Source of the DNA: Polytrichum commune | Lineage: Eukaryota > Streptophyta > Polytrichopsida > Polytrichales > Polytrichaceae | Length of the DNA: 64,000 nucleotides | Direction of reading: 5' to 3' | Assembly: GCA_950295325.1 (NCBI GenBank) | Contig: OX485804.1 | Span: 29,512,001-29,576,000, forward strand | Shown: positions 43,778-56,929 of the stretch, one piece after another | Layout: the number at the start of each line of letters is the position of its first letter | Position numbering within the stretch: the stretch's first letter is position 1 | Program-made: the position numbers and the translations under genes | The notes under the pieces: model-generated | Told to the model about the DNA's origin: nothing | What the model saw: the letters and a program-made list of their open reading frames with translations, nothing else | Databases searched by the model: none

Positions 43778-46700
43778 GTGCAAGATATCTAGCAAATCCA
43801 AACAATGCCGGTTTCCAATTTTCCTCTTATTTTTTTGAAGCTCATGTGAATATCTAATTCATTATCAAAATGAAACTTTTCTTTTTCATTGTACGATCAT
43901 GGAGGACCCCCCCCCCTCCCCTCCCCATTCTATTTACTATTGAGACTAGGATGTTTAACATATTTTGATTGCGCAATCCAACCTCTTTTGAACATATGTT
44001 TTGTATGCCCGTTCTTAGATCCACACCGCTCAAATATAGGTGTATAAGTTTGATATGAGTAAGCACACTAGACACACTTATCTTAACCCCTTAGCTAAGC
44101 ATCTAAACGGTTCAACTTAATTGTCTGAGCACATTTCTCAAATCGGTTTAATAATTTCATAATATTAAAGATTTTGGTTTAGATACATAGTTTGGGCACC
44201 TTGAAATTTGGGTTTAGCTTGGGTGCCCTTGGTTTGTATGTATGGGTTATATGTGGTCAAGGGTTTGGGCCACTCTAATATGTCAAGAGATGAAAACTTT
44301 GGGAACCCCTTCTAGCTCGAATTGTTTTTTTTTTCTCTTTGCAAACTTGATCTTGGGATGAGCATCAAATACCCAAATTGATTGAATAAGATTAAATTGA
44401 GATGAATCGACCGTAAACCTAGAGGAGTAGGTTTTTATTGGACCCTTACATGGCCCTTACTTGTGTGGCACAAACCCTAAACCGTTGCATGTATGCTTGT
44501 GTGTTTGGGTAGAGCTTGGGTGTCCTTGCTATGTATGTATGTGGGAAAATCCCATCCATGAGATGGTTGAAAAAGTTGTGTGTGTTTGTGTGCACGTGTG
44601 CTTCATCCATGCCACCTTGAGAGCGCATAGATTGAATTTTTTGAGTAGGATAATGCATTGGCTCGAGTGCTCTCTATATGCAAGTACAATAATTTCCAAG
44701 GACATGAGTCCAAGGGGATTCTTGCATGTAGAATGCACTAGGATTGCAATCCCCTTGTCGAAATCTTAGTGGAGTCCAACCGTTTCAAGAGAAGAAAAAG
44801 TAGAAGATCGTGTGTATATCTAGTTAGTTAGTTAGGTAGTTAGTTAGGTAGTTGATGTCAAAGAAGAAGCACTTGAAACTTACGGGAACCGCATTTGATG
44901 GGAATGATGAGGAAAATTTACAAGCTCTGTAGTATAATAGCAAAAAACAAGGGAAAAAAAAGGGAAAAAAAGAGAGAGAGCTAGCAAGTGAATGGTTGTA
45001 ACTATCTTTGAAGGTTCTTATTTTCAATAAATTTGGAAGCTTTCAATTGGCAATTTTGCATGATCACATAGACAACAAATCTCTCATTTTAATCATGCAA
45101 ACATATTCTTATAACGAGGGTTGTGTGATTCAAAACATGCCAAATCAAGTATAGAATAAGTAGTATTAATAACACAATTTTTTTTCTTCATTCATAAAAT
45201 TATGTAGCATACACATCATGTTTGGTGGGGCGCATCAAATATGGAAAATTTTGTTTCATGAAGTGGATGGGATGCTCAAAGATTATTTTAATCTCTCGGG
45301 TTGAATTTGAAAGGATGAATGCAAATTTGTCATGAACATGTCTCGATATCAAGTAATTATGGATATATATTTTTATAGTCATAAATCTTAGGATTTTGAT
45401 AACACCGATGCTACAATCAACACCATTTTAAATATGTGATGATGGAAAGAAGGTAAAAAAGGTTAAACAAATATTATTTTATTTTATTTTACATGTTTGA
45501 TAAAAGATGGATGGTTCATGACATTTTCCGTTCATTGTAACACCTGCTATAACTTGACCTTGAGCAAAATTATTTAGTAGAAGAGTGAAACTTTCCATTT
45601 TTCATTCTTGAAGTTTGATGATACAAATTACTTTTTTACTTACATCACATGTAAAATAAGATCTTGAACGTAACATTGTAGATTTAGTTTTCTTTTCCTA
45701 AAGTATGACCACAACCCTTGAACCAACACTCCCCATTGTCCTCCACCCAAGTCTCAAGCCTATTGGATACAATACCTCTTCCAATACCTTTATTGTTGAT
45801 ACGTTTGGGAGTGTGCCCAGGTGCAAGTAAGCTTATCATGTTATGGTGCAACTTGTCAAGACTCAACTTCACTTGTACGAATGCCAAACAAGATCATGAG
45901 CTTTACCTCATCAACAACCTTCAAGTGCATGAAAAATGAACTAGGGATGAAAAAAATGCCATCCCAACGCCATAACATATGAAACCGCTCCGTCCACTTC
46001 CAATGATGAGAAAGTGAAGAATTTTGATACTTTTGTTGGTTGGGCAACATGATGCTTGCTTGTGGCCAATGGCTTTTATAATTGCACATGTAATCCTCTC
46101 ACCAAAGACCTTCACTAGAATCTTCGGCCGTTTTTTTATCGATTTGTATAATAATTTTCACCATTTTTGCAATCAACTTACCAAGAACATAGCCAAATCA
46201 CCGGGAGTTTGATCCCAAGACTTCATACATAACTCCAATGTAGTAAAACGAAGCTAGCAAAAACAAGTGTGGTCGGTATTTGACATGATTGAACTTGAAA
46301 AAGAAGGCTCGTGGAATAGCTAAGAGATTGGGTTCGTAATTGTGAAGTTGGTTGCTACAAATGTGAAGCTAATCCCGAAGAATATAGAAATGGCAAGACT
46401 GTGGAATTTTTACAAGTTTGAGTGGGATCTATGAGTCAAAGGAGTGATTACAGACAAAGGGTTCTTACAACATGTAATCGGGGTTTATGTAATTCTAAAA
46501 TGAATTGGTAACTCTACTTGACCCTAATCAAAGAGGGGGAGAGGTTGAGAGACTCTTATGGATAGTATATGTCTTTCAATTTTATGCCGCTAGTTTTGGA
46601 GGACGAGGGGAGGACCTGTAGTTATCAACAATGTTAATCAACCGGAATGAAAGACAAAGATGAGTACGAGGATTGGGATGAGAGTTGGGGTAAGGGCAAT

Positions 46701-48839
46701 GGATGATAAGAGCCATGAAAGAACAATAGGAACATGTATTGGATAATCAACATCGTTCATGTATGGTTTTTGTGTTTGTAAGCTAATGCGTGTCTTTATT
46801 TTCCATTGGTCATTCTATCATTTGATGAAAAACAACACTGCATGGTACAACTCTAGAACTTCAACAATAAAAATCACAATATTAAACAATCAGAAGTACG
46901 ATGCATGTGGACAATAAAGAACTTCCTTTCTCAGTCAATTGACATGTCCTCTACGTAACAACCCAACCAGTCACATATTTTCCATCCAAATTTCATGACT
47001 TGCCCCACCCCCTCTCCCTGGAAAAAGAGAGTAAAAGTTGGTTCTTGGATATACTTTGTGAAAACAAATAATAGAAATTTCCTCTTCGAAATATTTGTAT
47101 ATTCTTTAAAACAATTACTTCCTTTTGTTGATGATGAGCTCATCATGTACTTTCAATTATTCCATCATATATGGATTCAAAAGATAGACTGCACATATTA
47201 AAGTTAACTTTCTAGACTGCACCAATGCCCCACCAATTGTGTGTGGGGGAGGACATGTATATATGTTAAAGTCAACCATTTCAGGTTGTATCATACTATG
47301 CTAGAGTTGGCAACATGGTTTCCTTACCTCTCTAGCTAATGTTCCATGAGAGAAAAAAGTTGAAGTTTACTTGACCCTTAAAGGACCAAGGGCTTAATGT
47401 ACAATCTAAAGGCATGATTTCTACAAGCCTTGCCAAGTCTTCAAATCAACTAAGTTGTTTATGGTGAAGAAGGGTTTGCGAATTTATGTAGTACATTGTC
47501 TTATATCCCTAAGAATAATAAGAGAACTATAATCATGTGTGACATGGGTGATTAAAACACAGAAGGTTCCCAAGCTATAGTCAATATATACGTTGGTGGG
47601 TCTTTTCCAATGCAGCATATATAATATCTTGTTGGGCCATCCCACATGTCCACTCAATATGCCGCCGTCAATGAGTGGTCATTTCTTGAAAGGTTGAACG
47701 TTGACAACCAGACCAACCATGAGCCCTCACCATTCAACATTTCAAAATGTATAATAAATGACTCTCAAGTAAGTAATTTATTGCAACACTGTGATCCTTA
47801 GAAATATTGAAAGGCAGCCATCAAGTAGGCTAGTCACCACAACACTTTGGTGCTTGAGATAGGGAAGGCGGTTGTGTGCACATGTGCAAAGATATAAACC
47901 TTATACATGCAAGAGGACTTTTCCTTCACACTTGAGCCATGTAGTGAAGAATAATATATTTTGTAATGACATGGACCCTTTCCTATTTCTTTCTTTCTTT
48001 CTTTCTCCTCTTGCAAAGTCATTTGTTTTGGCATGGGAGAGGAGTACTTCCTAGTGCTAATGAATAAAATTTTGAATAAGGAACCCAACAAACACTAAGT
48101 TTCGAGGCATCATGGATGATGGTGTGCATGCTAATCTCAAGAGTCCCACTTCCTCTTCGCTTCATGCGGCAAAGTTTGAGCATGTCTAACTTACTTTTCT
48201 ATTTAGCTTATTTGTAATTATTTTCTGCAATGCATATATTGGACTAAGGGTCGATTTACACTAGAGTTTGGTCCAAGAAACTTGGGGTCCAAAACACCAC
48301 TCAACAGATCTTGTTGTCAAATTCAAGATTGGACCCAAGCTTGAAGATTAGCTTCTCAACCCTAAAATATCTAAGCCACAAACATTTGAGTCACAAAGAC
48401 TAAGTTATTTATCATCTTGTTTTGTGTGCGGTCTCTCATACTCGAAGGCCTCAATGTATGAGCATGTTCTTGCCATCACACATTTGACTCGTGCCGAATA
48501 TGGATCTAAGTTACTTACTTGATGCCAAAAGTATGGCTTCAACGCTCGATGTTGATTCAAAACTCAATTATTTGGCTCCGGACTTCGATGTTGATTCCAG
48601 ATACACAATGTTGACCGAATTTGTGTGAATTTCTTCCAAATTAACTATCCATTGCGAAAATGAATCTTGTTCTAGTGGCATAGAGGTCACCCAATTTGGT
48701 CAAATATGCACATCTTCGGTGATGATCTGCCTATTACGCTTTCTATTGAAAAATATCCAATATTTTATAATGCAATATTGTCTTACAGTTGTTCCCGTTA
48801 AGGTTTCTTCCGCTCTCATTATAATGACCTCCCTACTAA
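43778..48839. other. Intergenic stretch, no gene seen
   Basis: Five kilobases of AT-rich DNA with only short, unrecognised frames on both strands. It includes a C-rich run (43906-43925), a GTTA-type repeat near 44823-44855 and a (TTTC)n tract near 47982-48006. Confidence 0.5.
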
Positions 48840-49324
48840 GGGCCATTTCACACACGAGACTGAGAGCCCATGACCAGTACAATTCAAGCACTCTCATTGG
48901 TGGAAAAGGCAGAGCTAGTCCAAGTTCGCTTCACATTAGGCTTGAGGGACCAACAAAGTATGTGAATGCAAGATGGATATAAAGTCTACATGGAATCTTA
49001 CATGTCATCAAATGAATCATGTTCCATACTCACTTGGACTATTTTCAAAACCCACCTCTTAGAGGTAGGCCTAACACAAGACCGGGAGACCATGGCACTC
49101 CGAACACTCACAACTGTTGATTTACTTTATTTTATCATGCATGAGGACCCGCATGAATAAACATTCATTGAAATAGCATTTAATCGAGGGCTCGGTCACA
49201 AATGACTTCACAGTACACTTAGGGTCCGTGACCACACTACATGATTTTGGAGGTGTGTTGGGACGGACTTTGGACACTTACTTTTGGGCTCTCACAATGT
49301 CATGGTCACAGCTCATGTGTGAAG
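48840..49324 (+). mobile_element. Tourist-like MITE, right end degraded
   Basis: Starts GGGCCATTTCACACACGAGA after TAA (48837-48839). The internal sequence matches 18922-19423. The right terminus ends at CTCATGTGTGAAGG without the GTGGCCC end, so no target duplication can be read. Confidence 0.8.
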
Positions 49325-49528
49325 GCACTCCTTTCATCACTAATTCCAGCAACTCACACTGTTCTGCCACAGAATGTCTTTAATCACAGTAGTGACATTC
49401 CTTCTTTATAAATATCTCGCTATTCTATATTCATAAGGTTGGTTCTCCAATATCGATGTGGAGATACTAACGTTTTGGATCTTCTTTGTTACTACAAAAA
49501 CAAAACAAAAGGGGCCTAAAGTGATTGC

Positions 49529-49715
49529 TTGGCCATAACATTATTAAGCAGTGTGCGTTCGTCCGTGTGGGCCATGAGAATATAACCATGGGATGCTTCA
49601 GCCTAGTGCAAATTCAGGCTTAATTTGAGTCTCTTGCATTAGGTCGGGGCATCCCATGGTTATCTTCTCGAGGACCACATGAACGAACGCGTATTGCTTA
49701 TAATGTTATGGCCAA
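49529..49715. repeat. 187-bp fold-back, MITE or MIRNA-like hairpin
   Basis: TTGGCCATAACATTAT-AAGCA at the left is the perfect inverse (one extra T) of TGCTTATAATGTTATGGCCAA at the right. Pairing continues through GCGTTCGT / ACGAACGC, then AATATAACCATGGGATGC against GCATCCCATGGTTATCTT. The arms total about 80-85 bp with a small AT-rich loop. No coding potential. Confidence 0.85.
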
Positions 49716-50263
49716 GTGCAACCATATTGTTAGTCTAGGTACAACATTGGAATCCGATCACACATACTAAGATTGAGGCATCTATAACCGGTAAAACAAG
49801 AGAGTTTGCATATGTTTAAGAGGTATAATAGCAAAGAATTATTTTTCTTGCGAAGAGAAACATAATTTAAGGAAAATGCAATTATTTTTCAAAAATCATG
49901 AAAACATGAAAACTGCTACAAATTTCAAAGCGTAAATTTTAGGGTTACACATAATCGATCTATAGGTTAACCCATAATTGCTCATCTTGATGCTACTCCA
50001 TGGCTACAACAATTGTTAAAACTCTTATGAGGGTAATCAATCACAAGCTACCGCCACATTAACTTTAACTTTGTTCGCCTAAAATATATAGATCTCATCT
50101 ATGTTGACATTACATGACCCTAATGAGCAATTAAATGGACCTGGTCAACTATGGAAGCCTCAATCTTACTAAGCCTACACTCAATGAGGTATGACAACCA
50201 ATATCTAAACTATAATGATGTCATGTAATCAAACCTTTGTTACATCGATTTTCCAAACTCACT

Positions 50264-50449
50264 TAGTGCATGTTGTTATTTGGAATTACGCAATGCAATA
50301 ACGTCTTACTTAGGAGTTCAATTTTTACTTATGAAAGTCCAATAAATTATTTGAGAGATCATAGAACACAAATGACTTTGCTTGTTAAAATATTACATTC
50401 TCATTATATAGTTATAGCACTGTATAACTCCGAATAGTAACATGCACTA
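50264..50449. mobile_element. Stowaway-like MITE, TA-flanked
   Basis: TAGTGCATGTTGTTATTTGG at the left pairs with CGAATAGTAACATGCACTA at the right. TA is at both ends. A relative of the 43557 and 55076 elements through the internal ATTTGGA-TTA motif. Confidence 0.65.
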
Positions 50450-50787
50450 AATGAGATGATCATTGTAGTTTTCCTCGACGTGTTCATGTCCATGAGACAT
50501 ATTATTAAAGAAAAAATGCAAGCATACAACATGTAATTATGCAAATGCAAGTAAAAAAATTGACATGTGATGGCTCAATCATGGACAGTGCAAGCAATTT
50601 GGCGTCTTTAATTAATCCGGCTTGTAACACCAATTGGTCTTTTATAAAATTGCAAACTATTATAACAAACCCCACTTCTTAGATCTCCTCTTTTGATGAC
50701 TATCTTTGTAATGTGCTTGCAAATTTTTGGCATACACCAACAATAAGGAGCCAAATACCCATGATAAAGTAGTATCAACGCTTGTTA

Positions 50788-51289
50788 GGGCCACTTCACA
50801 CACGAGACTAAGAGCCCGTGACCATTACGCTTCAAGCACTCTCATTGGTGGAAAAGGTGGAGCCGGTCCAAGTTCGCTTCACACTACACTTGAGGGACCA
50901 ACGGAGTATATAAGTGAATGCAAGGTGGATGTAAAGTCTACATGGAATCTTACATGCATCAAATGGATCATGTTTCACAATCACTTGGACTCTTATCAAA
51001 AACCGTCACTTGGAGGTAGGCCTAACACAAAACCAGGAGACCAAGGCACTCCGAACGTTCACAACTATTGATTTATTCTATTTTATCATGTGTGAGAACC
51101 CGCATGAATCAAAATTCATTGAAATAGCATTTAGTTGAGGGTCCGGTCACATATGATTTCACACTACACTTGAGGGTCCGTGACCACACTAGATGATTTT
51201 GGAGGTGTGTTGGGACCTCCTTTGAACACTTTCTTTTGCGCTCTCACAATTTCATGGTCACGGCTCTTGGCTTGTGTGTGAAGTGGCCC
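50788..51289 (+). mobile_element. Tourist-like MITE, full length
   Basis: GGGCCACTTCACACACGAG to GTGTGTGAAGTGGCCC, 502 bp, same family as 18922-19423. It is flanked by TTA on the left and TAA on the right, so the duplication is either mutated or only TA is shared. Confidence 0.85.
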
Positions 51290-52580
51290 TAAGTTTAGGG
51301 GCTAGGTGGTGGCGCCATCTTGGCCGTGACCTTCACACCCTCATCCAACATATAAGGTTAGAGGTGTCCAAACCTTAGCGTCCAACCCTCTCCATCACCT
51401 CCATCTCACTGTCATATTGGCTAGGGCGGTCATTGTCCTCGTCATCTTCATCGGTCCTCGACACCAATCTAGGTGGCTCCGGTAACGAGGGCAACCTCAA
51501 AAGAAATGGTTACATGCCATTCCTTAGCACTATTTCAAGTGAATCTTGAACATCAATTGTTTTTGTAATCATCTCATCGTATATCAACCTCCATTTTTGT
51601 GATTGTCATATTCATCCCCGTCCAAAATAGTGGCATGCACCATCTTCAAGGCTATCATTCAATTTAATGAGTCAAAAATACATTTATTCCAACCTTTGGC
51701 AAAGAACGACTTTGATGTTGCCACGGCTATGAATTATGGTCGTGCATTACTATGTTGCTTTGTCTCCGAGTTGGTTTGTTGGGAACTTACCATGACTAAG
51801 GTCTCTCGTATAAACCTTGAACCCTAAAAGAGCCTTGTTTTTACCATTTGTGCAAGTGAGAGGAGGTGCTCGCAATGTTTGTAATTATTGAGGTGGTAGA
51901 TAAGTGCTAAACATGGGAGAATTAAGGGTAAATCACAAGTGGGTTATTTTACTTGGAGTAACCCAACCATGGCAATGGGAACATGTTTGAACACTCATTT
52001 GTCATCTTGCAATGGGTGAAGTAGTTTGAAAAACCTCAATGCGTTCGAATTTTGTGAAGGTTGTGTGACATGCATGACACTTGGGTCTTGATGTTACTTA
52101 CCTTGTGTACGCGATTGATCCTTAAATGTTTGTTGCTTGGTTGCATGGGCACGTGTGAGGTAGACCCTTCACACTTTCAACACATACAATGATGTATTAT
52201 GTTCAAGAGTTTTTATACAATGTATTGGATGAAGTTACTAGGAGCATTGTACCCTAGTAAATGTTTTGTAGTTGTTATGGTAATGTTACGTATGTTTTGT
52301 AGTGAAGGAAAGGAGTGATTTCTTGAACTTCCAAGGTATGAGAATTTTATACTCAAACCCTAATTGGTGGATATCATTGAAAGTAAAAACCCTAAGTAAG
52401 GTACACATTTTTGCAGAGGAACTTAATCCAATGCACAATTTGTTTGCATCTCACATTGCACATACAATAACATCCCACTTAAGTATGCCATGTGAACCAT
52501 AGTCGTTGGTGCGCACTTAGTTGGTAGGTGTGCACTTTACTCATATTGCTTTCTAGACCCTTTGATTTGATGAATCACAA
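51290..52580. other. Intergenic stretch, no gene seen
   Basis: Short open frames only (for example 51603-51827), none recognised. Confidence 0.5.
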
Positions 52581-52952
52581 TGGGAAACATATGAAATTGA
52601 GGCAACCCGCTTGACCGAAGCCCAACGATGTGAAATTATTGCAAAGTTGAGCAAGCCGAATGCGCCAAGCAAGCGAGCGTTGGGGTAGGATTATGAAGTC
52701 AGTGAAGGTGCCATCTGGAAAGTTATGGAAACGATGCGAATTGAAGAAGAACCACCTATTGATGACAAAATCTAGCCTATCAAGACATTTGTTGAATTTG
52801 AAAGTGCTACCGACTTCAAAGGCTTTGAAGCTCTATTGTCCTTGACATCGATGACCAATTGCTTTGCTCCGATGTTCAAACGGAAGCTAGATAGATGTAA
52901 GATGAATTGTGACGATCTTTTGAGACTTTTTAGCGAAACGTTAACAAATTGA
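52581..52952 (+). pseudogene. Relic with CENP-B/pogo-like helix-turn-helix
   Basis: One frame reads WETYEIEATRLTEAQRCEII, AKLSKPNAPSKRALG, stop, DYEVSEGAIWKVMETMR, then after a second stop FVEFESATDFKGFEALLSLT and FKRKLDRCKMNC, ending TGA at 52950-52952. LTxAQRxEIIxKL...SKRALGxxYxVSEGAIxKVW resembles the N-terminal HTH of pogo/CENP-B-type transposases. Two in-frame stops in 124 codons show it is dead. The family call rests on the HTH pattern only. Confidence 0.5.
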
Positions 52953-54013
52953 CATTGAATGTCAAGTGTAAAAAATTCATGCATTCATGGCAAATGACTT
53001 TGCATGACATTTTCAAACAATAAAGTATGAACCTTGATTTTTGTCAAAAAAATTGTGCACTTAACGGGGATGCGTACTTAAGTGGGAGATTACTATACTT
53101 AGTCATATTTGAAAATAAATGTACTTCACCATGCAATCAATCACTTTTTTACAAGTTAGAATGATCAAAAAGAAGTTGAGGAAGTCTAGGAAAAATTCCC
53201 ACTCACTCACCCTTGCATTGCAACAAAGAAGAGTTTGAAAGATTCGGCCTCTGAAAAGAGGAAGTTTGAACTTTGAAAAGTTAGGTGTGTGTATATCAAG
53301 ATTACACTTTGTGATAATGCAATAATTCAACCTAAGAATTGGGCTCAAACTCATGAGTCATCTTTTATTGACCCACAAATCAAATTTCCTTTATTTTATT
53401 TCGAAGCTTAACAATATGATGCTCATCGGGGGATTTTCCTTCAACTCGTGCTTTTGACCGTTGTCACAATAAGAAAAATCACTTGGTAAGTGACAATAAT
53501 TGCAACACTACTGTAAATCTATACCTCCCAACCCCCAAAAAACTACAATGAATGACAAATAATGTTGGTGACACTATACCGCACTTTACACCAAGTATTG
53601 AGCAAGACAATTAGAATTGGTGACACTAAACACCATAGTTAGTGTAGTTAAAGCATGTAAAGCGTTTATTTTCCAGATTTGAGTTAGGTCATGATATTCT
53701 CGTTCTTAACACACAATCTTGGCCTGTCAGTGATCGATGTGCTTTTATTGGTCCATGTGTTGGTGTATGTTATATGATGGGTGAGGAGCCACTTGGATAT
53801 TTTGGGGAGGGTCTTGAGTTTCTTCTATCGCAAACTTCATTCAATATTTGAGGCAAGTCCCTGTAGCTCACCTTTTGTATTGTTTAGGTTTGCGGGATTG
53901 TTTTGGAATGGGGTGGCTTTATCAATGTGAGGTTAATAGCATGGAAGGGTGCTTACGATGTGTTGTACAACATACTAAAGTACACTTTAGTATGGGGCTT
54001 ACTAGGACTTGCA
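52953..54013. other. Intergenic stretch; part of a dispersed repeat
   Basis: 53490-53650 shares GTGACAATAATTGCAACA, GAGCAAGACAATTAGAATTG and GTGACA-TAAACACCAT with 58545-58710, so a dispersed element is present. Nothing coding is recognised. Confidence 0.5.
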
Positions 54014-54767
54014 TTAGAGCTTTGCCCTTCACACTAACTTATGCCTATCCAAGTCGAGAGGCCGTGGGATTGAATGGCCAAACTTTGTCGAGAGTCCAAA
54101 GAAATGGGCTGAAAATAGTCAATAAGATATAGGAATTGGAGCCTTTGGTCGGGTACAATGTGAAGCCTCCAAAGGCCAGGCCCAAAGTCCAAACCTTTGG
54201 CCATGAACTCCCACAGCCTCTCAACTTGGACGGCCATAGTGTGAAGCCTCCAAAGGCCAAGCCCAAAGTCCAAAGGAAGTCTAAAGGAAGAAGGAGCATT
54301 CCACTTTATTCTTTGCCGAAGACAAGCCCTCCGATCTAACATCCGAGATCTTGTCAATGTTTGATTTTTTCATGAAAAAAAATGAACGGCCTCTCGACCA
54401 TAGTTCGGGTTTCCATTCCCGTCTGACCCGAACTTCCTTTGAGAGTCCGTCACCTTGGTAAAAAAGTATTGCCATGGAAGCACTTTAAATCGCGACGGCC
54501 TTTGGCCTCTAATATGAAGGGTCGAGAGGCCGAATTCTTGGTTTCTTGCAATCTTATTTATTGAAATCAATGGCCTCTCGACCTTCGGCTATAGTATGAA
54601 GTGGCCCTTAGAGCTTTGCCCTTCACACTATAGCGTAGCGCGTCGAGTATCTTGACTTGAATACAACCATTTTCAAATCACTTCCAGGACACATGGAGTC
54701 GAGACTTTTAACCTCTAATGAGTGGGACTTGGCAAAGTGGGACTGAAGGTTAGTGAAAGTGGCCCTT
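54014..54767. mobile_element. Two adjacent MITEs sharing GCCCTTCACACTA ends
   Basis: The same 23 bp (TTAGAGCTTT followed by GCCCTTCACACTA) lie at 54014-54036 and 54608-54630. The first element (54024-54607) ends GTATGAAGTGGCCC and the second (about 54618-54767) ends GTGAAAGTGGCCC, each followed by TTA. The first contains many GTCGAGAGGCCG / CGGCCTCTCGAC motifs in both orientations and is related to the MITE at 59241-59602. TTAGAGCTTT would be the first element's duplication if it inserted next to the second. Confidence 0.6.
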
Positions 54768-55075
54768 ATTACATATTTTGGTGTAGTGAGAAGTACATAT
54801 AGATTGGAAATGAAATACAATGTTCATTAATATTTAGGCCTTGGGGTTCGTGGCGTCTATGTAAGCTCATTTGTAATGGATAAAGGTTCTATAATAAAAC
54901 AAATCCCTGCAAGTTGAGGGCTGACTCATTCCCACTAAACCTGACCATACAACTTGGGGGATCATTGATGTCATTTCCAGAGTCGACATGTCTAAAACTA
55001 ACAATTTACTAGTTTGAAATCATTTGACAAGTTTTCATCTTTCTAACGGATGGGTTTTGTTAGCCCATTGATGAT

Positions 55076-56072
55076 TAGTGTCACCTACTATTTGGAGTTA
55101 GTTAGTGCAATAACATTAATTCAATTGAACAATTTTTACTGGGTGAAGCATTTGATAAGTGCATAGACCAAAATTCAAAGAGGGAGAGGACTATCATATA
55201 TGAGTGTACATCTCATCCATTCAACATAGTTTTATTTTACCCCCTATAGATTTGTAGTCAATGTATCTCAAATGACGTGGGTTTGACTAAACTCAAGACT
55301 TCAAGCATAGTTATAGTGGCAAATCAATCCAAAATTAACATCCAGGCTGAATGCCTTGGTACCATTACCACTTTGGCACTAGTTAACTATTTAAAGGAAA
55401 AAAATGTTTTTAAAATTGTATTTTATAACCCATATTTAGATCAAAAGTAATATGGAAGAGTGTCCTTTAAATCCGGGATATCTGAATCTAAAATAGGAAG
55501 TGTAATAATGACTTTCCTATAAATAGAAGTACGTGTGTACCTTTACCATAATTTCTATTTATAGGAAATACTCATTTCATGGCTTAATGTTGGATAAATG
55601 AGAGGTATGCTCGTCTGCGATCTCTCTCTCCAACACGTAACATTACTAAGCCCATACTAATAGGTCCTTTCTAAAAGACAAAATGCTTTTAGTAGGCCAC
55701 CTTGATGGCCATGAATGGCAACGATATATTCGTGGCCCTGGATACTTGATGCAAACAGTGACATGGCACCCATGTGCACCCCTCCCACGTTAGGAGCCTG
55801 GCAAATCATTCATGATACCATAAGTCATAACAAACCTTGAAATTCCCAATCATTGCAAGCCAAGAGACTCACACCTGTTGGTTCGGTGTGGCAAACTGAA
55901 CAACACTCATAAAACTACCCGGCTCCTTCTCCTCGGTGCAAGAGGCTATTGTTGAGTAATGTTATGCACTCCGTAGTTGGTTGTATTCGTATTTTATGAA
56001 AAATGGAATGGCATAATAAGGGCATATTAAGATAGCATGGCGTAACTCCAAATAGCACTATACGTGACACTA
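55076..56072. mobile_element. About 1-kb Stowaway-like element, TA-flanked
   Basis: TAGTGTCACCTACTATTTGG at the left pairs with CCAAATAGCACTATACGTGACACTA at the right. TA lies at both ends. The interior is non-coding and includes a 16-bp perfect hairpin (TTTCCTATAAATAGAA / TTCTATTTATAGGAAA, about 55513-55570). Confidence 0.6.
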
Positions 56073-56429
56073 GTTGTCATCAACATGAGTGTAAAGGTAG
56101 TACGGGACTTGTGGTTCGAGCTTCCCATTGGACTAAATGCAAAGGTACTAAACCCATTACTAGGGTGGGCCGGATTTACACCTGCCACATTCAGTGCTAG
56201 AGAATATTAGGTCGACTAGCTAGGTTACCGTGTTTAGTTGCGGCATGTAACTTATGGATCCACCATGATGAGACACCAGTCACCGCTGCATGTCGACCCT
56301 AGACTTGGAAGTTATGAAGCAAGCACATTGAAAAGCATGGGAGCAATGGCAATTAAGAATGAATGATGCAAGGGAGGCTAGGGTTCACACCTACCTACCA
56401 TGGCGTAAGGTATAGGCCACCCACACTTA
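56073..56429. other. Intergenic stretch, no gene seen
   Basis: Between two transposable elements. No feature could be supported. Confidence 0.5.
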
Positions 56430-56929
56430 GGGCCACTTCACACACGAGCCAAGAGCCGTGACCGTGAGATTGTGAGAGCCCAAAACAAAGTGTTCAAAGG
56501 CCGTCCCAACACACCTCCAACATCATGTAGTGTGGTCACGGACCCTCGAGTGTTGTGTGAAGTTGTATGTGACCAGGCCCTCAACCAAATGCTATTTCAA
56601 TGAATTCTATCCATGCGGGTTGTCCTGCATGATAAAATGGAATAAATCAACGGTTGAGAGTGTTTAGAGTGTCATGGCTTCCTAGTTTTGTGTTAGGCCT
56701 ACCTCCAAGAGGTGGTTTTTGAAAATAGTCCAAGTGACCATGAATCATGATCCATTGGATGCCATGTAGGAATCCATGTAGACTTTACATCCATCTTGCA
56801 TTCACATATTCCGTTGGTCCCTCAAGCGTAGTGTGAAGCAAACTTGGACCGGCTCCGCCTTTTTCCACCAATGAGAGTGCTTGTAGTGCAATGGTCACGG
56901 GCTCTTAGTCTCGTGTGTGAAGTGGCCCT
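56430..56929 (-). mobile_element. Tourist-like MITE, full length, inverted
   Basis: 500 bp, reverse orientation relative to 18922-19423. Ends GGGCCACTTCACACACGAG and GTGTGTGAAGTGGCCC. A perfect TTA duplication lies at 56427-56429 and 56930-56932. Confidence 0.88.
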
